Source of the DNA: CAYFHQ01 sp964342805
Lineage (GTDB): Bacteria > Bacillota > Clostridia > Peptostreptococcales > Acidaminobacteraceae
Assembly (NCBI GenBank): GCA_964342805.1
Contig: CAYFHQ010000010.1
Span: forward strand, 7,828 to 71,827
Length of the DNA: 64,000 bases
Direction of reading: 5' to 3'
Under the pieces are notes generated by a model. That model saw only the letters and a list, made by a program, of their open reading frames with translations, was not told the DNA's origin and did not search any database. Positions 32,259 through 41,104 of this stretch are shown one piece after another. How positions within the stretch are numbered: position 1 is the first letter of the stretch; every line of letters begins with the position of its first letter. A program made the position numbers and the translations under genes.

Positions 32259-32869
32259 TGGCTAAGAAGAAAGGGAAACCCATTGTCTTCCCTGTAGTGT
32301 TCATGGTCTTGGTTGCCGCAGTTTTCACCGGCGTTCTGGCTACCCTTAACGCTGTGACCATCGACACCATTCGCGAACAGGAAGAACTCAAGAAGCAAAC
32401 GTCCATTTTGTACGTATTCGACCAAACCATTCCCGCTGACGCCGATGCGCTCGTTGCCAAATACAATGAGGTGATCTCCCATGGTTCCTCGGGCGACGTG
32501 GACTATTACATGGCGACAGTAGAGGGTCAAGTCACGGGTTACGCCTTTGAGTTTCAAGGCTCTGGCCTGTGGGGAACCATTTGGGGCTACGTGGCTGTAA
32601 CACCTGAATTCGACCAGATTATGGGCGTGGATTTCATTAAACACTCTGAAACACCTGGCCTGGGCGGGCGTATCTCTGAAGCTTGGTATAGAGACCAGTT
32701 CAGAGGCATTAGCCTTGACGACGCCCAGCAGGAGTTTATTATCTACAAACCGGCAGCAGGCGGGAATGTGGACGCGGTAACCGGAGCCACCTTGACCTCG
32801 GTTTCCGTGAAAAACATGTTAGACGAACGTCTCCGTGAGCTGCTTGCCAACACGAAGGGGGCGATCTAA
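32258..32869 (+). CDS. rnfG: RnfG/NqrC-family flavin subunit
   Basis: The 203-residue protein has one N-terminal membrane helix (IVFPVVFMVLVAAVFTGVLA) and an outer FMN-binding domain. The flavin attachment motif is VDAVTGATLTSVSVKNM near residue 170, with the last Thr of TGAT as acceptor. The GLWGTIWGYVAV and HSETPGLGGRI segments are typical of FMN_bind domains in RnfG and NqrC. The length matches RnfG, not NqrC (about 260). Start and stop overlap its neighbours by single bases (TAATG), so translation is coupled. Confidence 0.93.
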   Translation: MAKKKGKPIVFPVVFMVLVAAVFTGVLATLNAVTIDTIREQEELKKQTSILYVFDQTIPADADALVAKYNEVISHGSSGDVDYYMATVEGQVTGYAFEFQGSGLWGTIWGYVAVTPEFDQIMGVDFIKHSETPGLGGRISEAWYRDQFRGISLDDAQQEFIIYKPAAGGNVDAVTGATLTSVSVKNMLDERLRELLANTKGAI

Positions 32870-33492
32870 TGGCTAGCAAGACGAAAAAGATCTTTACCCT
32901 GGGCGTTTGGCAGGACAATCCTGTATACCGTCAAATCCTCGGGATTTGTTCCGCTTTGGCCGTGACCAACCTCATGATGAACTCCCTGGTCATGGGACTG
33001 GGCCTCATATTTGTTACCGCCTTTTCCTCATTGACCGTTTCGCTCCTGAGGAACTACACACCGAAACATATTCGGATGATGGTCCAAACCCTGATCATTG
33101 CCGGTTATGTAATCATCGTGGATATCTTCCTAAGGGCCTACTATCCGGCCATGAGTGAGGCCCTGGGACCTTATGTTGGCCTCATTATCACCAACTGTAT
33201 TATCATGGGACGAGCTGAAGCCTTTGCCCAGTTCAACACCCCATTTTATTCTTTCTTAGACGGCGTTGCCAGTGGCACAGGTTACGCCCTGGTACTCCTG
33301 TTTATCGCATTTTTTAGAGAACTCCTTGGTTTCGGCTCCCTCTTCGGCATTAACGTGCTGGGAGCTGGCTGGGTCAACTGGACCCTGATGATCATGCCAC
33401 CTGGCGCCTTCTTCATGCTGGGCATTGTCATCTGGATTACCCATAGATACCTGCCAAGTGAGGAAGACTTGAAAGGGGGCGCTAAGGCATGA
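32869..33492 (+). CDS. rnfE: RnfE/NqrD-family membrane subunit
   Basis: This 207-residue integral membrane subunit has six helices. NPVYRQILGICSALAVTN near the N-terminus is the family signature, and FLRAYYPAMSEALGPYVGLIITNCIIMGRAEAFA carries the Cys that, with its partner in RnfA/NqrE, holds the intramembrane Fe-S centre (NCIIMGR, split here for quoting). RELLGFGSLFG also fits. It pairs with the next gene product in inverted topology. The last codons overlap the next gene by ATGA. Confidence 0.93.
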   Translation: MASKTKKIFTLGVWQDNPVYRQILGICSALAVTNLMMNSLVMGLGLIFVTAFSSLTVSLLRNYTPKHIRMMVQTLIIAGYVIIVDIFLRAYYPAMSEALGPYVGLIITNCIIMGRAEAFAQFNTPFYSFLDGVASGTGYALVLLFIAFFRELLGFGSLFGINVLGAGWVNWTLMIMPPGAFFMLGIVIWITHRYLPSEEDLKGGAKA

Positions 33493-34079
33493 TTGATATT
33501 CATCCAATGGTCATCTTCTTTGCGGCCATCTTTACAAACAATATGATTTTGTCCAACTTCTTGGGCATGTGTTCCTTTATTGCGATCTCTTCAGAGATCA
33601 AAACGTCTCTGAGTTTGGGACAAGCGGTAACCTTTGTACTGACCTTCACCACCCTGCTCAACTGGCTGGTGTACCACTATATTCTGGTTCCTTTCGGTCT
33701 TGAATACCTCCGCTATATCGTATTCATTATCGTCATTGCAGCCTTTGTCCAGTTGGTGGAAATGGTCATCGACCGCTACTTCCAGACCCTCTACTATGCA
33801 CTGGGAATCTTCCTCCCCTTGATCACCGTAAACTGCGCGATCCTGGGTGTGTCCCTCTTCATGGTGATCCGGAACTACGACCTCATGCAGTCCCTGGCCT
33901 TTGGTGTGGGATCAGGCCTTGGCTGGACCCTGGCCATTGTTATGATGGCGGGTATTCGCCAGAAAATCAAAAAGAACCCCCTTCCAAAAGGACTAGAGGG
34001 GCCTGGTATTACCATTATCATTACGGGTCTCATGGCCCTGGCCTTTATCGGTTTCTCAGGGATCGTTCAAATTCAGTAG
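33489..34079 (+). CDS. rnfA: RnfA/NqrE-family membrane subunit
   Basis: This is a 196-residue, six-helix protein. FTNNMILSNFLGMCSFIAIS has the first conserved Cys and PLITVNCAILGVSLF the second, the residues that bind the [2Fe-2S] centre shared with RnfE/NqrD. VQLVEMVIDRYFQTLYYALG is also typical. The usual family phrase is NNxVLxxFLGxCxF, met here in full. It begins inside the last codons of rnfE, so the two subunits are translated together. It is followed after 15 bases by the NqrF-like gene. Confidence 0.93.
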   Translation: MIDIHPMVIFFAAIFTNNMILSNFLGMCSFIAISSEIKTSLSLGQAVTFVLTFTTLLNWLVYHYILVPFGLEYLRYIVFIIVIAAFVQLVEMVIDRYFQTLYYALGIFLPLITVNCAILGVSLFMVIRNYDLMQSLAFGVGSGLGWTLAIVMMAGIRQKIKKNPLPKGLEGPGITIIITGLMALAFIGFSGIVQIQ

Positions 34080-34094
34080 GAAAGGAGACGCGCC

Positions 34095-35198
34095 ATGACA
34101 ACATCCATATTTGCACAAGTTGCCATTATCAGTGGCATTTCGGGCGGTCTGGCCCTACTGCTCTCCATCGCCAACCGGACCATAGCCAACTATGGTGAAA
34201 AGAAAATGGTCATTAACGAGGAGAAAGAGTACACCGTGGAAGGTGGTGACACCCTCCTATCCACCCTGGTCAGCGAAGAAATCTTTATTCCTTCCGCCTG
34301 CGGGGGCAAGGGGTCCTGTGGTTACTGTAAGGTCCACGTCCACGAGGGCGGTGGCCAGTTTCTTCCCACTGAAGCCGGCTATGTGACGCCGGAGGAGCAA
34401 GCAGAGGGCGTCCGCCTTTCCTGCCAGCTCAAGGTCAAGGAAGACATCCACATTCAAATTCCAGAGGAACTCTTTAACGTCAAGCAATATGACTATAATG
34501 TGGCCCTCTTAAAGGATGTCACCCCTAAGATCAAACACCTGCGCTTAGAACTTCCTGCAGACAAGGAAATTCAGTTTAAACCAGGCCAGTATATTCAGAT
34601 CCTGACACCCACCTACAAGGGCAATGACGAAGAGGTCTACCGGGCTTATTCCATTGCTTCTGCACCCAGTGACCCCCATGCGGTGGAACTCTTCATTGGT
34701 TACGTGCCAGAGGGTGTTTGTACTACCTACGTCCACCAGCACTTGAAGGAAAAGGACAAACTCACCATTGTAGGGCCCTTCGGCGATTTTTACTACCAGC
34801 ATTCCAACCGGGAAATGGTCATGGTGGCCGTGGGTACGGGTATGGCTCCGATTATGTCCATCCTGAAACACATGGCTGATGAAAAGATCGACCGTAAGTG
34901 TACCTTCTTCTTTGGGGCCAGAACCTCAGAGGACTTGTACATGATGGACGAATTGGCTGCCCTAGAAAAGCAACTCCCCAACTTCAAACTGGTTCCGGTA
35001 CTCTCCCGCCCCAGCGAGGAAGACCAGTGGACAGGCGATGTGGGCCGGGTAACCAACCTCATTCAAAAGTACATTGACAATGCGGACAACAAAGAGGCCT
35101 ACCTGTGCGGTAGTCCCAAGATGATCGATTCTGTTGTGGTAGAGCTGGAAGCCAAAGGCTTTACTGAGGGAACGATTTTCTATGATAAGTTTGAGTAA
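34095..35198 (+). CDS. nqrF: NqrF-like NADH:acceptor oxidoreductase subunit (2Fe-2S + FAD/NAD)
   Basis: An N-terminal membrane anchor (VAIISGISGGLALLLSI) is followed by a plant-type [2Fe-2S] domain (SACGGKGSCGYCKVHV, and RLSCQLKV for the fourth Cys, about residues 67-120). A ferredoxin-reductase module comes next, with RAYSIAS for FAD, GTGMAPIMSILKHM and FFGARTSEDLYM for NADH, and YLCGSPKMID at the end. At 367 residues it is shorter than Vibrio NqrF (about 407). In Rnf operons this position is held by RnfB/RnfC, so the electron donor here should be NAD(P)H, not reduced ferredoxin, or the protein works in the reverse direction. A terminator follows. Confidence 0.9.
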   Translation: MTTSIFAQVAIISGISGGLALLLSIANRTIANYGEKKMVINEEKEYTVEGGDTLLSTLVSEEIFIPSACGGKGSCGYCKVHVHEGGGQFLPTEAGYVTPEEQAEGVRLSCQLKVKEDIHIQIPEELFNVKQYDYNVALLKDVTPKIKHLRLELPADKEIQFKPGQYIQILTPTYKGNDEEVYRAYSIASAPSDPHAVELFIGYVPEGVCTTYVHQHLKEKDKLTIVGPFGDFYYQHSNREMVMVAVGTGMAPIMSILKHMADEKIDRKCTFFFGARTSEDLYMMDELAALEKQLPNFKLVPVLSRPSEEDQWTGDVGRVTNLIQKYIDNADNKEAYLCGSPKMIDSVVVELEAKGFTEGTIFYDKFE

Positions 35199-35270
35199 GC
35201 GCACATAAGTCAAGCACTGCAGGTTTAGACAGCTGACATGTATGGTGCATAAGACCATTGATTTACCTGT

Positions 35271-35300
35271 AACTCCCTTCGACACTCTTGAAGGGAGTTT
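35271..35300 (+). terminator. terminator after the rnf/nqrF operon
   Basis: AACTCCCTTC pairs with GAAGGGAGTT around a 9-nt loop and is followed by TTTCTTAT. Confidence 0.85.
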
Positions 35301-35383
35301 TCTTATGGTTAGACCTAGGTTGATAGGCTTCACTTGGTGAATAAATGCTATACTAAACCTAACCCCAATCGAAAGGAACAAGC

Positions 35384-35950
35384 ATGAACCTATACTATAC
35401 AACCATGGACTCTCCCCTGGGTCCTCTTTGGCTGGGAGCAACAGACAAGGGGCTCTGCGCCCTACGGTTCTTAGTGGACCCTGTTGAGGTGCAAACGGCG
35501 CGGGTTCTGGAAGAACTTGATCTGGACCAGGCCATCCATGATCCCCAGGACATGCTCTTGATCGACACTGCAGACCAGCTGGACCTCTATTTCCGCCACG
35601 AATTGACGGACTTCGACTTGCCTTTCGACTTGATCGGTACCCCCTTCAGGGTGGCCGTGTGGGAGGAGATGCTGAAAATCGCCTATGGCCACCTGGTTAC
35701 CTACGGTGACATAGCCAAGGCCCTGGGAGACCCCAATAAATCACGGGCCTGTGGTGGGGCCATCGGAGCCAACCCCATTCCCATTATCGTCCCCTGCCAC
35801 CGGGTGGTAGGTGGAAATGGCGCCCTAACAGGTTTTTCGGCACCTGGGGGCATAAAACTAAAGACGAAGATCCTACGACTGGAAGGTCTGGAGACAGACG
35901 GTGAAAGGGTGACCTTTCCTGATCAAGACCACCAGCTGACTTTATTCTAA
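35384..35950 (+). CDS. ogt: methylated-DNA--protein-cysteine S-methyltransferase
   Basis: Ogt removes alkyl groups from O6-methylguanine by transfer to its own Cys. The 188-residue chain has the N-terminal MDSPLGPLWLGATDKGL domain and a helix-turn-helix region (FRVAVWEEMLKIAYGHLVTYGDIA). The catalytic IVPCHRVVGGNG (about residues 133-144) and a FSAPGGIKLKTKILRLE end are both present. All catalytic parts are there. The start has CGAAAGGAACAAGC before ATG. It stands alone between two terminators. A 20-residue tail beyond the fold is unremarkable. Confidence 0.93.
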   Translation: MNLYYTTMDSPLGPLWLGATDKGLCALRFLVDPVEVQTARVLEELDLDQAIHDPQDMLLIDTADQLDLYFRHELTDFDLPFDLIGTPFRVAVWEEMLKIAYGHLVTYGDIAKALGDPNKSRACGGAIGANPIPIIVPCHRVVGGNGALTGFSAPGGIKLKTKILRLEGLETDGERVTFPDQDHQLTLF

Positions 35951-36035
35951 ACAGGAACACAAGCGCGACAAAACCCGCTCAACTTCTGTCCCAGTGAAAT
36001 ACAGAATCACAATGCATACATAAAAGGAAGGCAAA

Positions 36036-37424
36036 ATGGATTTTAAGCAAATTGTTGAAGGCTACCGGGAAGCCATGGTAGCAGACTTGCAAAAACTCAT
36101 TGCAATTCGAAGCGTGGAAGGTGCCAAGGAAGGCGACATGCCCTTCGGTGCAGCAGTCCATGAAGCACTGGAGTCAACCCTCTCACTGGGCGCGTCCATG
36201 GGATTTGGCACAAAGAATGTGGACAATCTAGCAGGCCACATTGAAATGGGTACCGGCCATGAACTCATTGGTGTTTTGGGCCACGTAGACATCGTACCCG
36301 AAGGCAAGGACTGGGACTACGACCCCTTTGGTGGTCAGGTAGTGGACGGCAAGCTATACGGCCGAGGCGCCAACGACGACAAGGGCCCTATTATTTCCGC
36401 CCTCTATGCCATGAAGGCCCTCAAAGACGCCGGTGTTGACGTCAACAAGCGTATCCGTCTCATTTTGGGTACCAACGAAGAGACTGGCTGGGCCGGCATT
36501 ACCCACTACTTTAAAAATGAAGAACACCCCACAATGGGTTTCTCCCCGGATGCAGACTTCCCTGCCATCCATGGTGAAATGGGCATTCTGGTTAGCGACT
36601 TTAAGGCCAGTTTCGAGGACACCGTTGATGACGGTGGCATTGAAATCCTTTCCGCCAAGGGCGGCCATGCAGCAAACATGGTCCCTGACTATGCAGAAGC
36701 AGTTATCAAAACCAACGGCAAGGCCATTGCCCACATAGCTGAGGGCTACAATAAAGACCGTGGCGACATTATTACCTTGGAGGAAGACGGCGACCGCACC
36801 CTGGTAAAGGCCACTGGCGTTTCAGCCCATGGCTCCATGCCAAAACTGGGTGTCAATGCAGTCTCCCACTTGCTCTGCTTCCTGGACGCCCTGGACCTGC
36901 AAATTGGCGACGCCACCAACTTTGTCCGCCACTATGTCCGCCTGATCGGCCTGGAGTACAACGGCCAGAGCATTGGCGTGGGCTTTGAGGACCAGTACAA
37001 CAAGTTGGTCTTCAATGTAGGCGTCCTCAAAATGGACCAAAAAGAAGCCAAACTAGGCATTAACATTCGCTATCCCATTACCATGAAGCTCCAAGAAGTC
37101 TATGACGGCATGGACAAGTACCTCCTCCACGCCAACTGGACCCACCGGGAAGTGGACCACCTGGGCCCTATCTTCCTTGAGCCAGACCACCCACTGATTG
37201 AAAACCTCATGTCCGTTTACACGGAAATCACCGGTGACACCAGCAAGCCCATTACCATCGGCGGAGGCACCTACGCCCGGGCAGCCAAGAACCTGGTCGC
37301 CTTTGGCCCCATGTTCCCCGGCCAAGAGGAAACTGCCCACCAAAAGAACGAATACATTGCCGTGGACGACCTGGTCCGTTGTGCCCACATCTACGCCAAT
37401 GCCTTATACAAGCTAACCCGATAA
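36036..37424 (+). CDS. pepV: M20-family dipeptidase PepV
   Basis: This is a di-zinc aminopeptidase of 462 residues, the usual PepV length. Zinc ligands and catalytic residues are visible: LIGVLGHVDIVPEGKDW (His, then Asp as helper), YGRGANDDKGP (bridging Asp), LGTNEETGWAG (catalytic Glu and next ligand), SPDADFPAIHGE (Asp ligand) and a final GGGTYARA with the last His region around QEETAHQKNEY. The lid domain has SAHGSMP. It cleaves a broad range of dipeptides in the cytoplasm. ATG 36036 follows AAAAGGAAGGCAAA. It is a single-gene unit ending in a strong terminator. Confidence 0.93.
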   Translation: MDFKQIVEGYREAMVADLQKLIAIRSVEGAKEGDMPFGAAVHEALESTLSLGASMGFGTKNVDNLAGHIEMGTGHELIGVLGHVDIVPEGKDWDYDPFGGQVVDGKLYGRGANDDKGPIISALYAMKALKDAGVDVNKRIRLILGTNEETGWAGITHYFKNEEHPTMGFSPDADFPAIHGEMGILVSDFKASFEDTVDDGGIEILSAKGGHAANMVPDYAEAVIKTNGKAIAHIAEGYNKDRGDIITLEEDGDRTLVKATGVSAHGSMPKLGVNAVSHLLCFLDALDLQIGDATNFVRHYVRLIGLEYNGQSIGVGFEDQYNKLVFNVGVLKMDQKEAKLGINIRYPITMKLQEVYDGMDKYLLHANWTHREVDHLGPIFLEPDHPLIENLMSVYTEITGDTSKPITIGGGTYARAAKNLVAFGPMFPGQEETAHQKNEYIAVDDLVRCAHIYANALYKLTR

Positions 37425-37470
37425 GCGCCCTCCAGATGCGCATGGGCCTAGGCTTTTATCTGTACAACAA

Positions 37471-37506
37471 AACCCCCTTGCCCACCCATATGGGTGCAAG
37501 GGGGTT
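37471..37506. terminator. bidirectional terminator between pepV and chrA
   Basis: AACCCCCTTG pairs with CAAGGGGGTT, with the inner CACCCATATGGGTG extending it. T- and A-runs lie outside on both sides. Confidence 0.88.
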
Positions 37507-37536
37507 CCTATTTGACTAGAACATCTATCCATTTGA

Positions 37537-38721
37537 TTAGAGCATGTATCCGGCTGCAATCACTGCGGCCACTAAGAAGGGAGCTGGAATCTTCTTGGAT
37601 TGGAGGACAACTACAGTGAGGACAGTCACCAATAGATTCTCCAATGTAAAACCACTCTTCTGCATGAGGATGATGGCAGACACGGTGATCAAACCACCTG
37701 CTACGGCATTAATGCCCTTCAGGGAAACCTTGATCCCCTTGATCTTTTTCAGGTTTTCCCAGATGGGAAAAACAAAGAAGATCAATAAAAGACCGGGCAA
37801 AAAGATCCCCACACCTCCGGCAATGGAGCCCATGACCTGGTAGAGGACACCACTGCCCCTGGCTGCCATGCCGCCCGCATAAGCACTGAAACTAAACATG
37901 GGGCCCGGCAGTCCTTGGACAAGGCCATAGCCAGTCAGGAATTCCTGGTTGGTCATAAACTGTTTGACCTCCACTAGTTCAGTGTGCATGACCGGTACGA
38001 CCACTTGGCCACCACCAAAGACCAGGTAGCCATAGCGGTAGAAGCTTTCAAAGAGGCCTACCAGGTGGTTGTCCCAAAGGAGTGCTACAGTCAAGGACCC
38101 AATGGCAAAGACCACAAAGGCAATGAAATAGGGCCAGGGTGGGTTTAACTTCACATGGTTCCAGAGGTTTTTCTCCTTGGAGGCCATAACGCTCACGCCC
38201 CCACCTATGATAAGGACCACCGGGAAGACCCAGGGTTCTCGAACCAAGTAGGTGGTCAGGCCACCGAAGAGCAAAAGGGCAACCGTTAACCTGTCCGTCA
38301 CAACCTTTTTCCCGATCCGGTAGGCTGCTAAGATAATAAAGCCCACCGCCATGGGGCCGATAAATCGCAGGCCCTCTGCAGACACATTGGCACTGGCCAA
38401 AATCTGATACAGGAAGGAAAGACCCGTCATGGCCACCAGGACGGGCAGGGCCCATACCAGCATGGTTAAAAAGGCCAGGAGGGGGCCTCCTGTCTTATAG
38501 CCAATGGAAATGATGGTCTGGGTAGAGGTCGGCCCTGGTAGGACTGAGCAAAGGGCAATCAGCTCAACTAGATCTTCTTCTTGAATATAGGCCTTCTTGG
38601 TTACCAACTGGTCAGTGAAGACTCCATAATGGGCCGCTGGCCCCCCGTAGGCACCCAGTGAACAGATAAATACATCTTTTAAAAATCTTGACCATTTTAC
38701 CTTGTGCTTTTTCACATGCAC
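37537..38721 (-). CDS. chrA: chromate-transporter (CHR) family protein, two-domain
   Basis: This 394-residue protein has two homologous CHR halves. Half one has SLGAYGGPAAHYGVF and CSVLPGPTSTQTIISIG; half two has YLVFGGGQVVVPVM and GYGLVQGLPGPMFSFSAYAG. The PGP motifs and the GGP/GGGQ motifs are the family hallmarks. About ten membrane helices are present. Long-chain CHR proteins export chromate; many homologues without chromate exposure may carry other anions such as sulfate. ATG 38721 has AAAGGAG very close (3 bases); GTG 38717 has better spacing and may be the true start. It is divergent from the PadR gene. Confidence 0.88.
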   Translation of the reverse strand: MHVKKHKVKWSRFLKDVFICSLGAYGGPAAHYGVFTDQLVTKKAYIQEEDLVELIALCSVLPGPTSTQTIISIGYKTGGPLLAFLTMLVWALPVLVAMTGLSFLYQILASANVSAEGLRFIGPMAVGFIILAAYRIGKKVVTDRLTVALLLFGGLTTYLVREPWVFPVVLIIGGGVSVMASKEKNLWNHVKLNPPWPYFIAFVVFAIGSLTVALLWDNHLVGLFESFYRYGYLVFGGGQVVVPVMHTELVEVKQFMTNQEFLTGYGLVQGLPGPMFSFSAYAGGMAARGSGVLYQVMGSIAGGVGIFLPGLLLIFFVFPIWENLKKIKGIKVSLKGINAVAGGLITVSAIILMQKSGFTLENLLVTVLTVVVLQSKKIPAPFLVAAVIAAGYML

Positions 38722-38824
38722 TCCTTTACATACTCAAAATCCTTTTCAGCCCAAACGATCCTAGCTGAAGATTTGCTCATGCAAATCCAAAACGGATTAA
38801 ACCCTTGAAAACACTAGTTCGCAC

Positions 38825-38853
38825 TTGATTTTTCGTCCAAAATATGTTAAAAT
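38825..38853 (+). promoter_or_regulatory. padR promoter
   Basis: TTGATT (38825-38830) and TAAAAT (38848-38853) are 17 bp apart. Confidence 0.55.
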
Positions 38854-38864
38854 ATCGTTATCCG

Positions 38865-38881
38865 ATATCGAATTTCGATAT
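38865..38881. promoter_or_regulatory. palindromic operator before padR
   Basis: ATATCGAA-T-TTCGATAT is a perfect 17-bp palindrome just after the padR promoter. A further AATATCG half-site lies at 38851-38857. It fits autoregulation by the PadR protein. Confidence 0.55.
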
Positions 38882-38910
38882 AACCAAAGTTTACCCTAGA
38901 GGTGGTCTTT

Positions 38911-39219
38911 ATGCAAGATAAAATTTTGAGAAAACTCTTTTTAGGCTTTATCCATATCCACATTCTCCACCACGCCAAAGTGGAACCCTTTTATGGGGCC
39001 TGGATGATGGAAGAACTCCGGGAACATGGCTACGACATGTCTCCAGGTACTTTATACCCCTTGCTCAACAGCATGGAAACAAGCGGTTTGTTGACCAAGG
39101 AAGAAAAGAATGTCGATGGCAAAGTTCGCAAGTACTATTCCATCACTCAAGTGGGCGAAAGTGTGCTGAAAGAGGCCAGAAGTAAGGCATACGAACTCTT
39201 TAAGGAGATTAAGAACTAG
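38911..39219 (+). CDS. PadR-family transcriptional regulator
   Basis: This is a 102-residue winged-helix protein of the short PadR type. FLGFIHIHILHHAKVEPFYG (helix 1-2) is followed by MMEELREHGYDMSPGTLYPL, the recognition helix signature. Then come LLNSMETSGLLTKEEK and GKVRKYYSITQVGESVLKEA (the wing with Tyr-Tyr and the last helix). ATG 38911 is used because GAGGTGGTCTTT precedes it. PadR proteins usually repress their own gene and a neighbouring transporter; the divergent chrA gene or the convergent MFS gene are candidates. A palindrome lies directly upstream. Confidence 0.9.
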   Translation: MQDKILRKLFLGFIHIHILHHAKVEPFYGAWMMEELREHGYDMSPGTLYPLLNSMETSGLLTKEEKNVDGKVRKYYSITQVGESVLKEARSKAYELFKEIKN

Positions 39220-39278
39220 GGTTTCTACCACCACATACCTTGAGGAGTGCCCCAAGGCTTACCAAAGAAAAAATTAGA

Positions 39279-39322
39279 AAAGACCTGAATGAGCTGCCAA
39301 TGGGCTGTCATTCAGGTCTTTT
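39279..39322 (+). terminator. terminator after padR
   Basis: AAAGACCTGAATGA pairs with TCATTCAGGTCTTT around a 15-nt loop and ends in TTTT. Confidence 0.82.
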
Positions 39323-39491
39323 GTGTTTGAATAGTTTGTGCTCTTAACAAGGCACTTGTCATAACAACTCTTGTGGTCCTTAAAGTGGTACTTATAGCGT
39401 CTCTTATCAGAGCCTAAAATGGCTTTAAGCTACAAGGCCTCTACTTTCAATGGGTCTGATTCGGAACGACCCAGTCCCAAGCGTGTGAGAT

Positions 39492-40778
39492 TTAGCCGAC
39501 TTGTTCACTTGCCTCAGCTGCGGGCGCATCGATATCCACACCCCGCATGAGCCAGGCGTAAACAGCAACGCCTAGGACGCCAGATATAGCGACAACATAG
39601 ACCACTACGTCTGTCCGGAGCACTTCAGTCAGGCCGCCGGCGACCATGGACCCTATGGGCTGTGAGGCCATCATGAGGGTGCCCAGTACAGAACCGACAC
39701 GGCCCATTTTTTCCAGGGGAACAGTCTTTTGGAAGATGGTCGACACACACACGTTGACCATACCCACAAAGACTGCAGCAAAACTCATAATGCCACCTGT
39801 AATGGCTATGATCTGGATGGCACCTGTAATGCCATCGGACTCAATGATTCCCATGAAGTAACCCATAATGGCCACAAAGGCAGAGGTTGCCAGGAGGCCA
39901 AGGCTGATCAAGTGCTTGGGTTTAATCTTCTTGGAAACTAGAGCGGCCAACATGGGACCGAATACCATGCCAAAACCAAGTAGGAAGTTGAAGAAGCCCA
40001 GTTGCTCTGGGGACACGCCAAAACGTTGTACCAAGGCAAAAGGCATAACTACGCTGAACATGGGGCCGAAGGTCATGTTGACCACTAGGGCCATGGCAAT
40101 GATTGCGATCATAAATCGGTTGTTGATCATGAAGGACAAGCCGTCTTTAAAGTCGGCTACAAAGCCTGCAAGAGAGGGTTTTGTCTTGGACAAATTGCCC
40201 TTGGGCATTTGTATAAAGGCTTCAGAAATCGAGGAGAAGAGGAAGCTGATCCCGTCGATCACTAGAACCATGAAGATCCCTGCAAAGCCATAGATAACAC
40301 CTGCAATAATGGGTGCAAAAAGCATAAGCATTTGGTTGGAAGAGGACCTGAATGCGTTGGCAGACATGAGGCGTTCTTTCTCAACGATCGAAGGAAGAAC
40401 CGCACCCACGGCCGGGTCAAAGAAGGCGTTTACCGTCTGTAGGACAATGACTAGGGCGTAAATTTCCCAAACGCTCAAGGAGCCTTTTGCCATGTATAAA
40501 CCAGCAAAGGCCAAGGTGACGATCCCGCTAATGGCGTCCAGACCTACAATCAACTTCTTCCGATCAATCCAGTCGGCAAAGACGCCGCCAATCGGACCTA
40601 GGATCAGTCTTGGGATGGCCCCAACAACTAAAACGGACGCAAACAAGGCTGCTGAACCCGTGGTTTTCATTACGTAGAGAGAAAGTGCAAAATGCATGAG
40701 GGCCGTCCCCAAGTTGGACACTAGGCCACCCATCCAGAGTAGTACATAATTTCTGTTCCTCAACAAACTAAAATCCAT
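39492..40778 (-). CDS. MFS transporter, MefA-like drug efflux type (paralogue 1)
   Basis: This 428-residue protein has 12 membrane segments. The N-terminus LLRNRNYVLLWMGGLVSNLG and the loop 2-3 motif GGVFADWIDRKKLI are typical of the MefA/DHA3 group of the major facilitator superfamily. Macrolides or other hydrophobic compounds are usual substrates. It is clearly a paralogue of the pump at 49082-50371: FALSLYV, LFASVLVVGAIP and the LGP-AD-DRKK core align along the whole length. It stands alone with its own promoter, convergent with padR. ATG 40778 follows AACGGGGAAGAT. Confidence 0.88.
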   Translation of the reverse strand: MDFSLLRNRNYVLLWMGGLVSNLGTALMHFALSLYVMKTTGSAALFASVLVVGAIPRLILGPIGGVFADWIDRKKLIVGLDAISGIVTLAFAGLYMAKGSLSVWEIYALVIVLQTVNAFFDPAVGAVLPSIVEKERLMSANAFRSSSNQMLMLFAPIIAGVIYGFAGIFMVLVIDGISFLFSSISEAFIQMPKGNLSKTKPSLAGFVADFKDGLSFMINNRFMIAIIAMALVVNMTFGPMFSVVMPFALVQRFGVSPEQLGFFNFLLGFGMVFGPMLAALVSKKIKPKHLISLGLLATSAFVAIMGYFMGIIESDGITGAIQIIAITGGIMSFAAVFVGMVNVCVSTIFQKTVPLEKMGRVGSVLGTLMMASQPIGSMVAGGLTEVLRTDVVVYVVAISGVLGVAVYAWLMRGVDIDAPAAEASEQVG

Positions 40779-40812
40779 ATCTTCCCCGTTCCTTTCACCA
40801 AACGATCATAAA

Positions 40813-40841
40813 AGTATAAATGCCAAACTGAATCATGTAAA
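40813..40841 (-). promoter_or_regulatory. promoter of MFS paralogue 1
   Basis: TTTACA (40836-40841) and TATACT (40813-40818) on the minus strand are 17 bp apart. Confidence 0.65.
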
Positions 40842-41046
40842 ACTTAATCTAGGCCTAGTATATCCTGAACCGTCTTTAAATCAATGAAACGTTAGCATAT
40901 TTTTCATTAGAATTTCATGAGAAAAATGCCTTCTAACATTTGAAAACACAGGATTTTTAACGTTCATGTTCACCCTGTGCTTACCGGTGAATCACAAGAT
41001 TGAAACTAGGTTTATGAAGGCCTAAGACAACAAGGAAACATGAAAA

Positions 41047-41082
41047 AAGGAGTGGGAATCTCATGTGATTTTCCCACTCCTT
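41047..41082 (-). terminator. terminator after galU
   Basis: AAGGAGTGGGAA pairs with TTCCCACTCCTT (12 bp). On the minus strand TTTTTTCATG follows. Confidence 0.88.
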
Positions 41083-41104
41083 CTATAACGTTTTTACTGG
41101 TTGC

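Larger units (their letters stand above)
40779..41104. other. intergenic region between MFS gene and galU
   Basis: No gene seen. It holds the MFS promoter and the galU terminator; the rest is AT-rich sequence without clear structure. Confidence 0.5.

Noticed and set aside
31287..35198. Standard six-subunit Rnf complex
   Set aside because: No RnfB (ferredoxin-like, many Cys) or RnfC gene lies in or beside the operon, and the last gene is clearly NqrF-like.
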